Notes: generated by a model from the sequence alone, not told the origin. Counted from the first letter of the stretch, positions 14,791 through 23,554 are shown. The stretch: 64,000 nt of DNA from Pseudoselenomonas ruminantium (GCF_900142515.1 NZ_FRBC01000018.1:1-64000); one strand, 5' to 3'. Program-made: numbers and translations.

Positions 14791-16143
14791 CTAACTGGTC
14801 AGCAATTTTCTGCCCCAATCAGACTGGCTGTTCCGATAGAGAAACAGGGCCAAGATTCCGCTGAAGAAGCTGGCTATCGGCGGCATCAGCCAGATTCCCA
14901 GCAAGCCATAGACAGGGGCCAGCAGGAACAGTAATGCGGCAGGCAAAACCAGCGTGCCCACGAAGGACAGCAGCAGGGAACGCCCCGGCATGTCCAAGGC
15001 CGTGAAATATGACGAGAAGCACAGGTCCATCCACCCCGCCAGATAGGAAAAAGCAAAGATGGTCAAGGCATCTTTGCTGAACTGCATCAGCTCTCCGTCC
15101 TCACTTTGGCTGAAAAGTCCTGCCATATACGGCCCGGCCAATTCCAAAAAGAAGAACGTGGCCACTGCCATAACGAACGAGGCCCAAAGGATGCGGCGGA
15201 AAATGGCCTTGAGCCGTGCCTTTTCCCCTGCCCCATGACAATAACTCAAAGCAGGCTGCAATGAGTCACAAAGACCGAAGTTCAACATACCGATGATGCT
15301 GTCCACATACATGACGATGGCAAAGGCGGCCACCGCTGAAGTCCCACCGTATTTGAGCAGGAAAAAATTCAGCATCAAACCCATGACGGCCGAGGAAATG
15401 CTGGTCAAAAACTCACTGGAGCCGTTGGCCAGTATCCGCAGGAAACGGCTCACCGGAATATTCTCCCAGGTGTAATAGACATCCAGCCGCCGACCGCCAA
15501 AGAGTGCCAAGGTAATGATTGATCCCGACGCAATGGAGATACAGCTTGCCAGAGCTGCGCCTTCAATGCCCCATCCCAACACGGCAATAAACAGGAAGTC
15601 CAAAACGATATTCAGCACCTGGGTGAGTATATTGATGCCCATGCTCAGTTTGGGACAGCCACAATCCCGCAAATAGTTATCCGTGGCAAAGTAAATGGGA
15701 ATCAGTGGGCCAAACAGGGCGTAGATCTTCAGATAATCTGCCGCCAGACGCAAGGTCTCTCCCTCTGCTCCCGGGGCTAGCCATGCGGCCAGCATTTCTG
15801 CCGAGGCAAAGCCCATAAGGGCAGTTATGGTGGAAAAGAGCAGGATAAACTTTACCGAGAAAGAAAAGGCCCGGGAAGCTTCCTGCCGATTTCCTTCCCC
15901 CAGCAAGGTGGCAATATGTACAAAAGTCCCCACTGCCACCATGTTGGCCAGGGCTTCCACAATCATGATCAGCGGCATGACGATATTGACGGCCGCCAAA
16001 GCCTCAGCGCCCAGATAGCGTCCCACAAAGATGCCATCCACTATGGCATAGAGCCCTCCCGCCAGGGATGTCGCCATAGCTGGCAGGGCACAGTGAAAGA
16101 ACAGCCGCGTCGGCGGCATTTTCGAAAAGATTTCTGAATGCAT
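14791..16143 (-). CDS. MATE-family multidrug/cation efflux transporter
   Basis: A 450-residue membrane protein from the ATG at 16143 with GAAGGAG five bases upstream. The frame is open further to 16335, but that part is the structured leader. Twelve membrane segments are evident; MATE signature stretches include LAGGLYAIVDGIFVGRYLGAEALAAVNIVMPL at the N-terminus and the repeated half from ILANGSSEFLTSISSAVMGLML. It would export organic cations with Na+ or H+. The leader holds a probable riboswitch and a terminator. Confidence 0.9.
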   Translation of the reverse strand: MHSEIFSKMPPTRLFFHCALPAMATSLAGGLYAIVDGIFVGRYLGAEALAAVNIVMPLIMIVEALANMVAVGTFVHIATLLGEGNRQEASRAFSFSVKFILLFSTITALMGFASAEMLAAWLAPGAEGETLRLAADYLKIYALFGPLIPIYFATDNYLRDCGCPKLSMGINILTQVLNIVLDFLFIAVLGWGIEGAALASCISIASGSIITLALFGGRRLDVYYTWENIPVSRFLRILANGSSEFLTSISSAVMGLMLNFFLLKYGGTSAVAAFAIVMYVDSIIGMLNFGLCDSLQPALSYCHGAGEKARLKAIFRRILWASFVMAVATFFFLELAGPYMAGLFSQSEDGELMQFSKDALTIFAFSYLAGWMDLCFSSYFTALDMPGRSLLLSFVGTLVLPAALLFLLAPVYGLLGIWLMPPIASFFSGILALFLYRNSQSDWGRKLLTS

Positions 16144-16171
16144 ACAATCTCCTTCAGCAGCCCGGGCATAC

Positions 16172-16209
16172 AAAAAGGCCCGGGTTCTGCATTTAATACA
16201 GAATCCGGG
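16172..16209 (-). terminator. leader terminator of the MATE gene
   Basis: Minus strand CCCGGATTCTG...CAGAACCCGGG then CCTTTTT, 28 bp before the MATE start codon. A second CCCGGGC directly after the T run can pair with the 3' arm, suggesting an alternative antiterminated fold. Confidence 0.75.
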
Positions 16210-16296
16210 CTCACCCGACACCTTATCCGACAGGCGGCCTGCAGGAAATCCTGCTATCCCCCGTGCTACGGCACTCTGTCCTCCGGTGACCAATAT
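16205..16296 (-). ncRNA. structured leader; candidate guanidine-IV (mepA-type) riboswitch
   Basis: Between the promoter and the terminator the minus-strand RNA can form GTGC-CGTA-GCAC, GCAGG-ATTT-CCTGC and GACAG/CTGTC helices, with a closing pairing of GGTCACC and GGTGAGCC. A leader of about 90 nt ending in a terminator in front of a MATE gene is the setting of the mepA motif (guanidine-IV). The class is inferred from context and shape, not from a covariance search. Confidence 0.45.
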
Positions 16297-16306
16297 GTTG
16301 ATTAGT

Positions 16307-16335
16307 ATATTAACAGCAAAGCATTGACCTGTCAA
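16307..16335 (-). promoter_or_regulatory. promoter of the MATE leader
   Basis: Minus-strand TTGACA (16330-16335) and TAATAT (16307-16312) with a 17-bp spacer. Transcription would start near 16300, just before the structured leader. Confidence 0.65.
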
Positions 16336-16379
16336 TCCTCTTTGTTGTCGTTTGGGGTAAAACTTTTGAAACGTTTTTG

Positions 16380-18032
16380 TCAGGGCAAGATTCCCTGCAG
16401 ATAGGTGAAACCACCCATCATATTGCGCACCTCAAAGCCTGACTGCTTCAGCATACGTTCCATGAAATATCCGTTCATGCCAATTTTGCAGATGACCACC
16501 AGGGGCCGTTTTTTATCCAGCTTATCCAGCTGTTCCCGCATTTTTGCCGCCGGTATATTGATTGCTCCCTCTACATGGCCTGCCGCAAACATTTCCGGCG
16601 GACGCACATCGATGATCAAGGCCCCCCGTTTCTGTTCTGCCGCCAGTTCCGCCGGCAACAGGGGATTGGTCAGGCCCTGCAGGATGTTATCGCCATAGTA
16701 TCCGGCCATATTCACCGGGTCTTTGGCTGAAGAGAAGGGCGGCGCATAGGCAAGCTCCAAATCTTCCAAATCATACACCGTGCCGCCTAAACGCAAAACA
16801 GAAGCCAACACATCAATCCGCTTATCCACGCCCTTTTTGCCAATTGCCTGGGCACCAAGGACCTTGCCATCCTGCAGGCTGAACAGCACTTTAAGGGCGA
16901 AGGGCTCCGCCTGGGGATAATAGGACGCATGGTCATTGGGATAAGTGATGGTATAACGATAGTCCTTGCCATAAACAAGCCCCGCCTGCTGCAAGGCCCG
17001 CTCGTTTTTGCCGGTAGCGGCAGCAGTCAAAGAAAAGACCTTGAGCACAGAACTCCCCACCACGCCGGCATACTTGCGTTTTTTGCCGGCAATATTGTCA
17101 GCGGCCAGCCGTCCCTGACGATTGGCGGGACCAGCCAAAGGCAGCGCCGCCTTCTTTCCCGTCAGGCCGTCAAAGGTCATCACCGCATCACCTACGGCAA
17201 AGACTGCCGGGGCGCTGGTCTGCATATATTCATCCACTAAAATATGCCCCCTTTCCCCCAGCTCGATGCCGCTATCCTGCAGGAATGCCGTATCCGGGCG
17301 CACGCCGATGGCCAGCACCACAAAATCAGCCGTCAGCACTTCCTGAGGACTTTTAACGCCAATGGTGCCATCCTCATGATGAAGGAATTCCTGTACACCC
17401 TGCTCCAACAGCAGCTTCACGCCGTTCTGGCGCAGTTCAGCTTCTGCCAGGGCTGACATATCCGTATCAAAGGGAGCCAGAATATGGGGTGCTGCTTCCA
17501 CCAATGTCACGGACAGGCCCTGAGCCTGCAGATTCTCCGCCGCTTCCACGCCGATGAAACCGCCGCCGACCACCACGGCACGCCCCTGGGGATAATCCCC
17601 GGCCAGCTTCTTCAAGACCGCAGCATCCGGTACATTGCGCAGGGTTACAATGCGTTCATGGTCAATGCCCGGAATCGGCGGCCGCAGGGGCTGGGCACCA
17701 GGGGACAGCAGCAAGGCATCATAGCTTTCCGGATATTCTTCCTCGCCGTGGCGAATGGTTACCTGACGGGCTGCCGTATCCACCTTTATGACTTCACTCT
17801 GCACCCGCACATCTACGTGAAACAACCCGCAGAATTTGGCCGGCGTCATTACCAGCAAATCTTCCTGTCGGGGAATAACGCCCCCTACATAATAGGGCAG
17901 GCCGCAATTGGCAAAGGAAATATCGCCGCCACGCTCCACCAGAATGATTTCTGCCCCTTCGTCCAGCCGCCGCAGACGGGCAGCTGCCGTAGCACCGCCT
18001 GCCACGCCACCAACCACGATATATTTTGCCAT
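16380..18032 (-). CDS. cdr: CoA-disulfide reductase with rhodanese domain
   Basis: A 550-residue FAD-dependent pyridine nucleotide-disulfide oxidoreductase. The FAD loop is VVGGVAGGATAAARLRR; the single redox Cys is in ISFANCGLPYYVGG; the NAD(P)H loop is VVVGGGFIGVEAAENL; FAVGDA and the dimerisation domain follow. Residues 460-550 are a rhodanese domain with active Cys in VVICKIGMNGY. This CoADR-RHD architecture reduces CoA disulfides or persulfides. Start chosen at 18032, seven bases after GGAGG. It lies alone on the minus strand, 237 bp before the MATE stem. Confidence 0.9.
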   Translation of the reverse strand: MAKYIVVGGVAGGATAAARLRRLDEGAEIILVERGGDISFANCGLPYYVGGVIPRQEDLLVMTPAKFCGLFHVDVRVQSEVIKVDTAARQVTIRHGEEEYPESYDALLLSPGAQPLRPPIPGIDHERIVTLRNVPDAAVLKKLAGDYPQGRAVVVGGGFIGVEAAENLQAQGLSVTLVEAAPHILAPFDTDMSALAEAELRQNGVKLLLEQGVQEFLHHEDGTIGVKSPQEVLTADFVVLAIGVRPDTAFLQDSGIELGERGHILVDEYMQTSAPAVFAVGDAVMTFDGLTGKKAALPLAGPANRQGRLAADNIAGKKRKYAGVVGSSVLKVFSLTAAATGKNERALQQAGLVYGKDYRYTITYPNDHASYYPQAEPFALKVLFSLQDGKVLGAQAIGKKGVDKRIDVLASVLRLGGTVYDLEDLELAYAPPFSSAKDPVNMAGYYGDNILQGLTNPLLPAELAAEQKRGALIIDVRPPEMFAAGHVEGAINIPAAKMREQLDKLDKKRPLVVICKIGMNGYFMERMLKQSGFEVRNMMGGFTYLQGILP

Positions 18033-18169
18033 AATCATACCTCCAAACGAATATCAATTTCTCGAAGTTGTTATGATTATAGCAATTTACCGAGCAAAAG
18101 TTCGTGATTCAATCACTTTGCTCAGTATAATAGATCATATCATTATACTCTGAAATATACTGCGCAGCC

Positions 18170-18204
18170 TAAAAGCGGCCGTACTGCTTATACGGCCGCT
18201 TTTA
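18170..18204 (-). terminator. chromate transporter operon terminator
   Basis: Perfect hairpin TAAAAGCGGCCGTA...TACGGCCGCTTTTA, 20 bp past the stop of the gene at 18224. Confidence 0.8.
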
Positions 18205-18223
18205 GTGTTTTCTCGTGTACATA

Positions 18224-18796
18224 TCAATGCATAGTCTGCTGGATTATGCCCAGCACTAAACCGGCTATGCCCGTGCCAGCCAATAGCTTTATCACGCCGA
18301 TTTTCCTGCGCACAGCCACGATTGAGGCCAGCAGGATGATTACCCCCAAGGGATCAATGGTGGTCAGGTCTTCGGGCAGGGTTTCCGTATTCCAGAGAGC
18401 CAGCACCACGAAACTGATACCTGCGGCGGCAATCAGGGCCACCACAGCGGGACGCAGGCCGTTGAGGATGCCGCGGATGGGGCCGATATCGCCGTATTTG
18501 AAAAAGAGATTCGCCAGAACGATGCCCAGGATAAAGGACGGCGTGCAGAAACCCACCGTAGCACAGACGGCACCGGGAATTCCGGCAATCTTCATACCGG
18601 CAAAGGTAGCAGCGTTAATGCCAATCGGCCCCGGCGTCATCTGGGAAATGGTGAAAATATCCACGAATTCCCCCAGGCTCATCCAATGATAAGAATCCAC
18701 CACCGCGGCCTGAATCAGCGGCATCGAGGCATAACCACCCCCTACGCAGAAAATGCCGACTTTGGCAAATTCCCAAAACAATGTCAAATAAATCAT
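18224..18796 (-). CDS. chromate transporter subunit (ChrA half), second gene
   Basis: A 190-residue membrane protein, one half-size CHR domain: FAKVGIFCVGGGYASMPLIQAAVV, FTISQMTPGPIGINAATFAGMKIAGIPGAVCATVGFCTPSF. These are the FxxGG and GPxG signatures of the family. Split pairs of short CHR proteins work together as antiparallel halves. Whether chromate, sulfate or another anion is moved is not known. It follows its partner by 14 bp. Confidence 0.9.
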   Translation of the reverse strand: MIYLTLFWEFAKVGIFCVGGGYASMPLIQAAVVDSYHWMSLGEFVDIFTISQMTPGPIGINAATFAGMKIAGIPGAVCATVGFCTPSFILGIVLANLFFKYGDIGPIRGILNGLRPAVVALIAAAGISFVVLALWNTETLPEDLTTIDPLGVIILLASIVAVRRKIGVIKLLAGTGIAGLVLGIIQQTMH

Positions 18797-18810
18797 ATGC
18801 CTCTCCCTCC

Positions 18811-19398
18811 TTATTTCCCATACTCCGCACCGCGCAGGAACATCAAGCCCAGAATGCCGTCAATCACGACCAGCAGCATGATGTTGATACCAAAAAAGAA
18901 ATTGGCCACAAAAGTACCCGCAATGATTGCCAGTGGCCAAATGAGTTTCTTCCACCACTGCTTCTGCAGCAGGTCGATGGCCACATTGACAATCAGCGCT
19001 GTAGCCCCACACTGCATTCCCTTCAGGGCATAGCGCACATAGGGATTGCTGGCAAACCAGTCATAGGCACAGGAAATGGCGGACAAGGTGATAAGGGGCG
19101 GCAGGATGGTGGCCGCTAAAGCCGTCAATGCGCCGGGAATCCCCGCCATACGATAGCCTAAGATGATAGAAGCATTGACGGCTACCACACCGGGCATGGA
19201 CTGGGCAATAGATACCAGATTCAAGGTTTCTTTATCATTGAGCCAGCCATATTCATCCACATATTTTGCCCGCAACAGCGGAATGATCACAAAGCCGCCG
19301 CCGACCGTAAAGGCACTGATGAGAAAAGTGGATTGGAAGAGTTTCCAATAAAAGTTGGGACAAGCTGCTGCCACAGATTTCATTTCTTCATTGGACAT
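18811..19398 (-). CDS. chromate transporter subunit (ChrA half), first gene
   Basis: A 195-residue membrane protein with the CHR signature FLISAFTVGGGFVIIPLLRAKYV and SIAQSMPGVVAVNASIILGYRMAGIPGALTALAATILPP. It is the partner of the 18224 gene. The LysR gene ends at 19399, immediately upstream, so the three are one transcription unit. RBS GGAGGGAAAATAA precedes the ATG within the end of the LysR gene. Confidence 0.9.
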   Translation of the reverse strand: MSNEEMKSVAAACPNFYWKLFQSTFLISAFTVGGGFVIIPLLRAKYVDEYGWLNDKETLNLVSIAQSMPGVVAVNASIILGYRMAGIPGALTALAATILPPLITLSAISCAYDWFASNPYVRYALKGMQCGATALIVNVAIDLLQKQWWKKLIWPLAIIAGTFVANFFFGINIMLLVVIDGILGLMFLRGAEYGK

Positions 19399-20307
19399 TT
19401 ATTTTCCCTCCTGATTCATCGCTGCATCTGCTGCAACTTCCAGACCGCAAAGGGCAGTCAAAAATTCTTTGCCGATGCGGGAAAGACTCGTGTTCTTCCG
19501 CCAAACCGCCGCAATATGGGTTTCCAAGGCTGGCTCATCAATAATCTTGATATGCAGCTGGTCATGGGCCGCCAAATCCACTGCTGAAAGCGGCGCGATG
19601 CCAATCCCCAGGCCCGCATTGGCCCAGAGGATGGTGGTGCGGGCATCATCATTGCGGCAGTATATCTCCGGTTCTATCTGCTTTTGGTCAAAGACCTCCT
19701 GCAATAATTGCTGGAAGCGCCGATAAATAATCAGCGGGCGCTTGTTTAGTTCTGTCACGGTAATTTTCTCCTGCTGGGGGCACCAGTCCAAATCCGCCGT
19801 CATGACCGCCACCATGGGTTCCGTATTCAGGAACTGGCAGTTGAAGGGACTGGTATTGAAGGGCGTGCGCACAATGCCGATTTCAATGATGCCCTTCTCC
19901 AGCTCCTCAATCAGCTGATACGTATTGGCATCATGTATTTCAAAATGAACGCCTTGATACTCCCGATGGAATTTCTGCATGCCTGGGCTCAACAGGATGC
20001 TGCCGGAGGACGATATCGTCCCGATGGACAACGTTCCCTGCAGGCTTTGGCTAAGCTCATCTATCTCGCGTACTGTGGTCTCTGCCATATCCAGAAGCTG
20101 CTGTGCCCGCCGCGCCAGCAGGCGGCCTGCCTCCGTAAGCTCGATGTACTGCGAACCGCGCTTGAACAGCTGGGTATCGAGTTCCTTTTCCAGCAGCTTC
20201 ATCTGATGGGATAACGGCGGCTGAGTCATATTCAATTTCTTGGCGGCTGCGGTAATCTGCTGTTCCTTGACAATGGTCATGAAATAATGCAACTGCTTTA
20301 AGTCCAA
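19399..20307 (-). CDS. LysR-family regulator of the chromate transporter operon
   Basis: A 302-residue LysR regulator: winged helix (LKQLHYFMTIVKEQQITAAAKKLNMTQPPLSHQMKLLEKEL), linker helix, then a two-lobed effector domain. It starts with TTG at 20307 after AAAGGAGG. The co-transcribed transporter genes suggest anion-dependent control. Two identical 15-bp elements spaced exactly 30 bp apart lie just upstream (20323-20337, 20353-20367). Confidence 0.9.
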   Translation of the reverse strand: MDLKQLHYFMTIVKEQQITAAAKKLNMTQPPLSHQMKLLEKELDTQLFKRGSQYIELTEAGRLLARRAQQLLDMAETTVREIDELSQSLQGTLSIGTISSSGSILLSPGMQKFHREYQGVHFEIHDANTYQLIEELEKGIIEIGIVRTPFNTSPFNCQFLNTEPMVAVMTADLDWCPQQEKITVTELNKRPLIIYRRFQQLLQEVFDQKQIEPEIYCRNDDARTTILWANAGLGIGIAPLSAVDLAAHDQLHIKIIDEPALETHIAAVWRKNTSLSRIGKEFLTALCGLEVAADAAMNQEGK

Positions 20308-20321
20308 GGTATTTCCTCCTT

Positions 20322-20368
20322 TATATTTTTTTTATATACGTTACCGTCTTTAATATTTTTTTTATATG
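20322..20368. repeat. two direct repeats in the LysR promoter region
   Basis: ATATTTTTTTTATAT occurs at 20323-20337 and 20353-20367, 30 bp apart (three helix turns). The reverse complement resembles TATATAAAAAATTATATA and relatives at 22064-22079 and 22756-22806. Confidence 0.65.
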
Positions 20369-20427
20369 TACTTGCTATATCATACCGCTACTACCTGCAT
20401 TTTGCAAGTCTTTCTGCAAATAAGTCA

Positions 20428-20478
20428 AAAATCCCCTTAAGCAAGCCCTTGAAAAAGTGCTCACTTAAGGGGATTTCA
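20428..20478 (-). terminator. terminator of the PLP enzyme/RidA operon
   Basis: Minus-strand AAATCCCCTTAAG paired with CTTAAGGGGATTTTT around a 25-nt loop; T run follows. It is 11 bp beyond the stop at 20489. Confidence 0.8.
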
Positions 20479-20488
20479 TTCACTATCT

Positions 20489-21583
20489 TTAGTGGTCAGA
20501 CTTCAGCCCAGCTCCGCACATGGAAATCAGGGCATCACGGGTACGTCCATGTTCTTCGCAATAATGTAAATAACCAGCATATACGGCAGCGGCGGTATGT
20601 TCTGCATATATGCCCCTGCGGGACAGCTTTTCCCGGGCAGCGAGAATCTTGTCCTCAGGAATGGTGGCCGCCTTTACCTTGTAGCGGTAAATATAGTCCA
20701 GAATCTCTGCGCTCCGCATAGGTAAGCCGATAGCGATTCCCTCTGCCTGCGTGCGTTCCACCGGCTCCGGAGAAATGTCATGACCGCCTTTTTCCATGGC
20801 CTTGATAAAGGGCTGGCAGCGTTCACTCTGCACAATCACGACCTGAGGGAAATGGTCGATGGCTCCGCTGGCCAGCAGCTCCTCCAGCCCCTTCATGACG
20901 CCGATGAACAAGGTGCCATTGCCCAGCGGGATGAAGATATGCTCCGGAATCCTGCCCAACTGCTCAAAGGTTTCGTATATATAAGTTTTGGTTCCCTCGT
21001 AGAAGAAGGGATTATACACATGGTTGGCATAATACACGCCTTCATTTTCCACCTTAGCCCGGCAGACATCGGCACAATGGTCCCGATTACCGGGAACCAC
21101 ATTTGCCTTGGCGCCATGTGCCTCAATCATCCGGATCTTTTTATCGGAGGTTCCCTCGGGAACGAAGATTTCGCAATCTATGCCCACGCGGCCAGCATAA
21201 GCCGCCACGCTGTTGCCGGCATTGCCGCTGCTATCCTGAACGGCATGTTTGACCCCCAGCCATTTCATATAAGCCACCAATACGGCAGCCCCCCGGTCCT
21301 TGAAGGAAAGGGTGGGCATATAATAGTCCATCTTCACCAGCACATCTTCATCCAACGGAACGATGGGGGTCATCCCCTCGCCCAGAGAAACCTGCCGCCA
21401 GCTTTCATCGGGCAAAGCCATAAACTTCCGATAGCGGAAAATGCTCCAGGTATCCTGGTCAATCAAATCCCGGCTGAACTTAGGCGGCTGAAAATCCAGC
21501 TTCCACAAGCCGCCGCAATCGCATTTTATCTTCAAGGTCTGAACATCTTCTTCATGACCGCATTTGCTGCATACATATTTCAT
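20489..21583 (-). CDS. threonine synthase-like PLP enzyme
   Basis: A 364-residue fold-type II PLP enzyme. The N-terminus has a zinc-ribbon-like pair (CSKCGHEEDV...KCDCGG), as in archaeal-type threonine synthases and cysteate synthase. The PLP lysine is in TLSFKDRGAAVLVAYM, the phosphate-binding glycines in SSGNAGNSVAAYAGRVG and the C-terminal SMCGAGLKS. The exact substrate cannot be fixed: threonine synthase, cysteate synthase or a beta-eliminating ammonia-lyase are all possible. A RidA gene 57 bp upstream favours a reaction that releases an enamine or imine. Confidence 0.8.
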   Translation of the reverse strand: MKYVCSKCGHEEDVQTLKIKCDCGGLWKLDFQPPKFSRDLIDQDTWSIFRYRKFMALPDESWRQVSLGEGMTPIVPLDEDVLVKMDYYMPTLSFKDRGAAVLVAYMKWLGVKHAVQDSSGNAGNSVAAYAGRVGIDCEIFVPEGTSDKKIRMIEAHGAKANVVPGNRDHCADVCRAKVENEGVYYANHVYNPFFYEGTKTYIYETFEQLGRIPEHIFIPLGNGTLFIGVMKGLEELLASGAIDHFPQVVIVQSERCQPFIKAMEKGGHDISPEPVERTQAEGIAIGLPMRSAEILDYIYRYKVKAATIPEDKILAAREKLSRRGIYAEHTAAAVYAGYLHYCEEHGRTRDALISMCGAGLKSDH

Positions 21584-21640
21584 TCTGACTCGCTCCCTTC
21601 AACGATAAAAACCTGCGCAAAATCCTGCCAAACCTCGTTT

Positions 21641-22030
21641 TCAGTCGATGGCCCATTCCCGCAGTTCGGCCACGGCTTCCACTTCCACCAATGCGCCATG
21701 ATGCAACTTGCCGGTAGGTACCACCGTTCGAGTCGGCTTATGGCTGCCGAAAAACTTGGCATAGGCTTCATTGACCTCATCCCAATAAGCAATATCCGAC
21801 ACATAAACATGCATCATCACGACCTGATCACGGCTGACACCTGCTCCCATCAGCACTTTTTCCATATTCTGCAGGGCACGCTCTGTCTGGAAATACGCAC
21901 CACCTGTTATCACTTTGCCCGTTTGCGGATCAATGGGCAGCTGCCCCGAAACAAAGAGATTGTTCCCGGAAACGATTCCCGGCATATAATGCCCCATAGC
22001 CTTTACCCCTGCTGGTTCAACGTTTCTCAT
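21641..22030 (-). CDS. ridA: RidA-family enamine/imine deaminase
   Basis: A 129-residue YjgF/YER057c/UK114 protein. VSGQLPIDPQTGKVITGGAYFQTERALQNMEKVL and the substrate-binding Arg in KPTRTVVPTGKLHHGALVEVEAVAEL are the family hallmarks. It hydrolyses reactive 2-aminoacrylate-type products of PLP enzymes. Its pairing with the PLP enzyme downstream fits this role. RBS AAAAGGAGG precedes the start. An AT-rich operator-like motif (22064-22079) lies upstream. Confidence 0.9.
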   Translation of the reverse strand: MRNVEPAGVKAMGHYMPGIVSGNNLFVSGQLPIDPQTGKVITGGAYFQTERALQNMEKVLMGAGVSRDQVVMMHVYVSDIAYWDEVNEAYAKFFGSHKPTRTVVPTGKLHHGALVEVEAVAELREWAID

Positions 22031-22063
22031 GATATTTCCTCCTTTTAAATAATATTTTATATT

Positions 22064-22079
22064 TATATAAAAATTTATA
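22064..22079. promoter_or_regulatory. AT-rich motif upstream of ridA
   Basis: TATATAAAAATTTATA, near-symmetric, 34 bp before the ridA start. It resembles the motif in front of the YheO-type gene and, reversed, the LysR promoter repeats. Confidence 0.45.
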
Positions 22080-22101
22080 CATTCATCTTATAAAATAAGG
22101 C

Positions 22102-22734
22102 TCAGCGTTTACCGCGAACCTCATCCAAATAACTGTATACCGTAACCTTATTTACACCCAGGCGCTCCGCCACCTGCTCAATACTGCCTTTCAGCTGGAA
22201 GATGCCCCGTGTGTCCATAAAGCGTATCTTGGCTATGCGTTCCTCACGGGAAAGGGCTGCTGTCTCACAGTCGGCCAGGATATTATCAATCAGCGAAAAG
22301 ACCATATCTTCTACCCGGTCAGGGGAAACAGCCTTCTTGACCGCTGTTTTTTCCTGAGCCTGAGGCAGGAAGGACTGAATGTATTCTGCCTGCTGCAACA
22401 TCCGCGTCATGTCGATATTGATGCAGAGTGCACCAATCAGCTTGCCCTCATCATCACGAATCATCGCAGACGAGGTGCGAATCAGCTTGCCTTTCTTGCG
22501 GAAGAAATCATTGGCTACAAAATCTTCATTTGTATTGCCCTGTTCCAGGGCACTTTTGACAAAGTGCTCAAATCCCTGGCCAATCTCCCGGCCTGTTACA
22601 TGGCCATTGACCACATATACCACACTGTGCTCCGGATCTGCCACATCATGCAGAACCACCTCACATTCAGCGCCCCAGGTCCGGGCTATCATATCGGCAA
22701 CGGGGATATAGGACTTTAGCTTCGGATTCATCAT
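22102..22734 (-). CDS. YheO/DauR-type PAS and helix-turn-helix regulator
   Basis: A 210-residue protein with the YheO-like PAS domain in residues 1-125 (SYIPVADMIARTWGAECEVVLHDVADPEHSVVYVVNGHVTGREIGQG) and a C-terminal helix-turn-helix ending RGIFQLKGSIEQVAERLGVNKVTVYSYLDEVRGKR. Members regulate amino-acid catabolism genes such as D-arginine use. It sits directly upstream of the RidA/PLP operon on the same strand and is the likely regulator of it. Confidence 0.85.
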   Translation of the reverse strand: MMNPKLKSYIPVADMIARTWGAECEVVLHDVADPEHSVVYVVNGHVTGREIGQGFEHFVKSALEQGNTNEDFVANDFFRKKGKLIRTSSAMIRDDEGKLIGALCINIDMTRMLQQAEYIQSFLPQAQEKTAVKKAVSPDRVEDMVFSLIDNILADCETAALSREERIAKIRFMDTRGIFQLKGSIEQVAERLGVNKVTVYSYLDEVRGKR

Positions 22735-22755
22735 CCATCACCTCTTGTAATGTAT

Positions 22756-22806
22756 TATATAAAAAATTATATATTATGTCAATACATATATTTTTTTATA
22801 TAAAAT
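22756..22806. promoter_or_regulatory. two AT-rich motifs upstream of the YheO-type gene
   Basis: TATATAAAAAATTATATA (22756-22773) is close to a perfect palindrome. A second copy in reverse, CATATATTTTTTTATATA, starts at 22785. They lie 22 bp before the start codon and probably serve autoregulation. Confidence 0.5.
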
Positions 22807-22852
22807 ATTCCCCATTACAACTCGGTAGCGTAAAAACCCACAGGGAAATTCG

Positions 22853-23554
22853 TTATCTTGCCATGGTCATATTTTCCTTGGCCCGTACCAACTGGGAAAT
22901 ATCCGCTTCCTCCCTGGCAGGCAGCTGCGCCCGCATAATCGTCCCCATCCTGCGGTTCATGTCCAGGACAAAGGTAACCGATAGCGCCTTTACATGGCTT
23001 TCGATATAGTCCAGCAGATAGATGCCCTTCCGCGGCGAAACCAAGGTATACCCTTCAATCTGCAAGGCAGCAGCCTGTTCTGGTGACCTCCGGCTTTCTT
23101 ATGCTGTCACCATTATATTGTCTCCCCTTACAGAAGAGTCAAGACGGATTGGCAATCTTTATTTTCAATTTGATCAGCGTGGATTCGCTGCCGTCCTGCA
23201 GCCGGGGAATAATCCATTCCTCGATAAAATCCCCGCAGGGCTCATAGCCGTTGTCATGCAGGAACGCCATCAGAATGGCATAGTATTTTGCCTTTTGATG
23301 CACATTATCATCAAAGATGATGCAGGCATAGACGCCTGCCGGCTGCACTCTGGCATCAGACCTGCGGGCAGAAGTCAGGAATTGCGGACCAAATCGATGC
23401 GTACAAATTGTTCCACAGAATAATAACGATAGCCAGAGGATTCATCGACATAGGCCGGCGGCAAAAGCCCCATCTCGCTGTAAAAGCGCAGGGTTTTCAC
23501 CGGAATATGGAAAACCTTCGCCACCTCGCCGATCCTGAATAGATGTCCGTTCAT
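22853..23554 (-). pseudogene. broken MerR-type regulator with GyrI-like effector domain
   Basis: From the ATG at 23554 the frame reads MNGHLFRIGEVAKVFHIPVKTLRFYSEMGLLPPAYVDESSGYRYYSVEQFVRIDLVRNS and then stops at 23375. Two further open pieces follow on the same strand, 23348-23139 (GVYACIIFDDNVHQKAKYYAILMAFL...) and 23065-22853 (VSPRKGIYLLDYIESHVKALSV...). They look like parts of a BmrR/BltR-type effector domain but are not in natural order or frame. The regulator is inactive as it stands. Confidence 0.7.

Noticed and set aside
16144-16335. An N-terminal extension of the MATE gene
   Set aside because: The stretch contains a promoter, structured RNA and a terminator; a strong ribosome site precedes the inner ATG at 16143.
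20780-22048. A 422-residue open frame antisense to the PLP enzyme and RidA genes
   Set aside because: It spans two well-supported genes and their gap, and has no recognisable domain.
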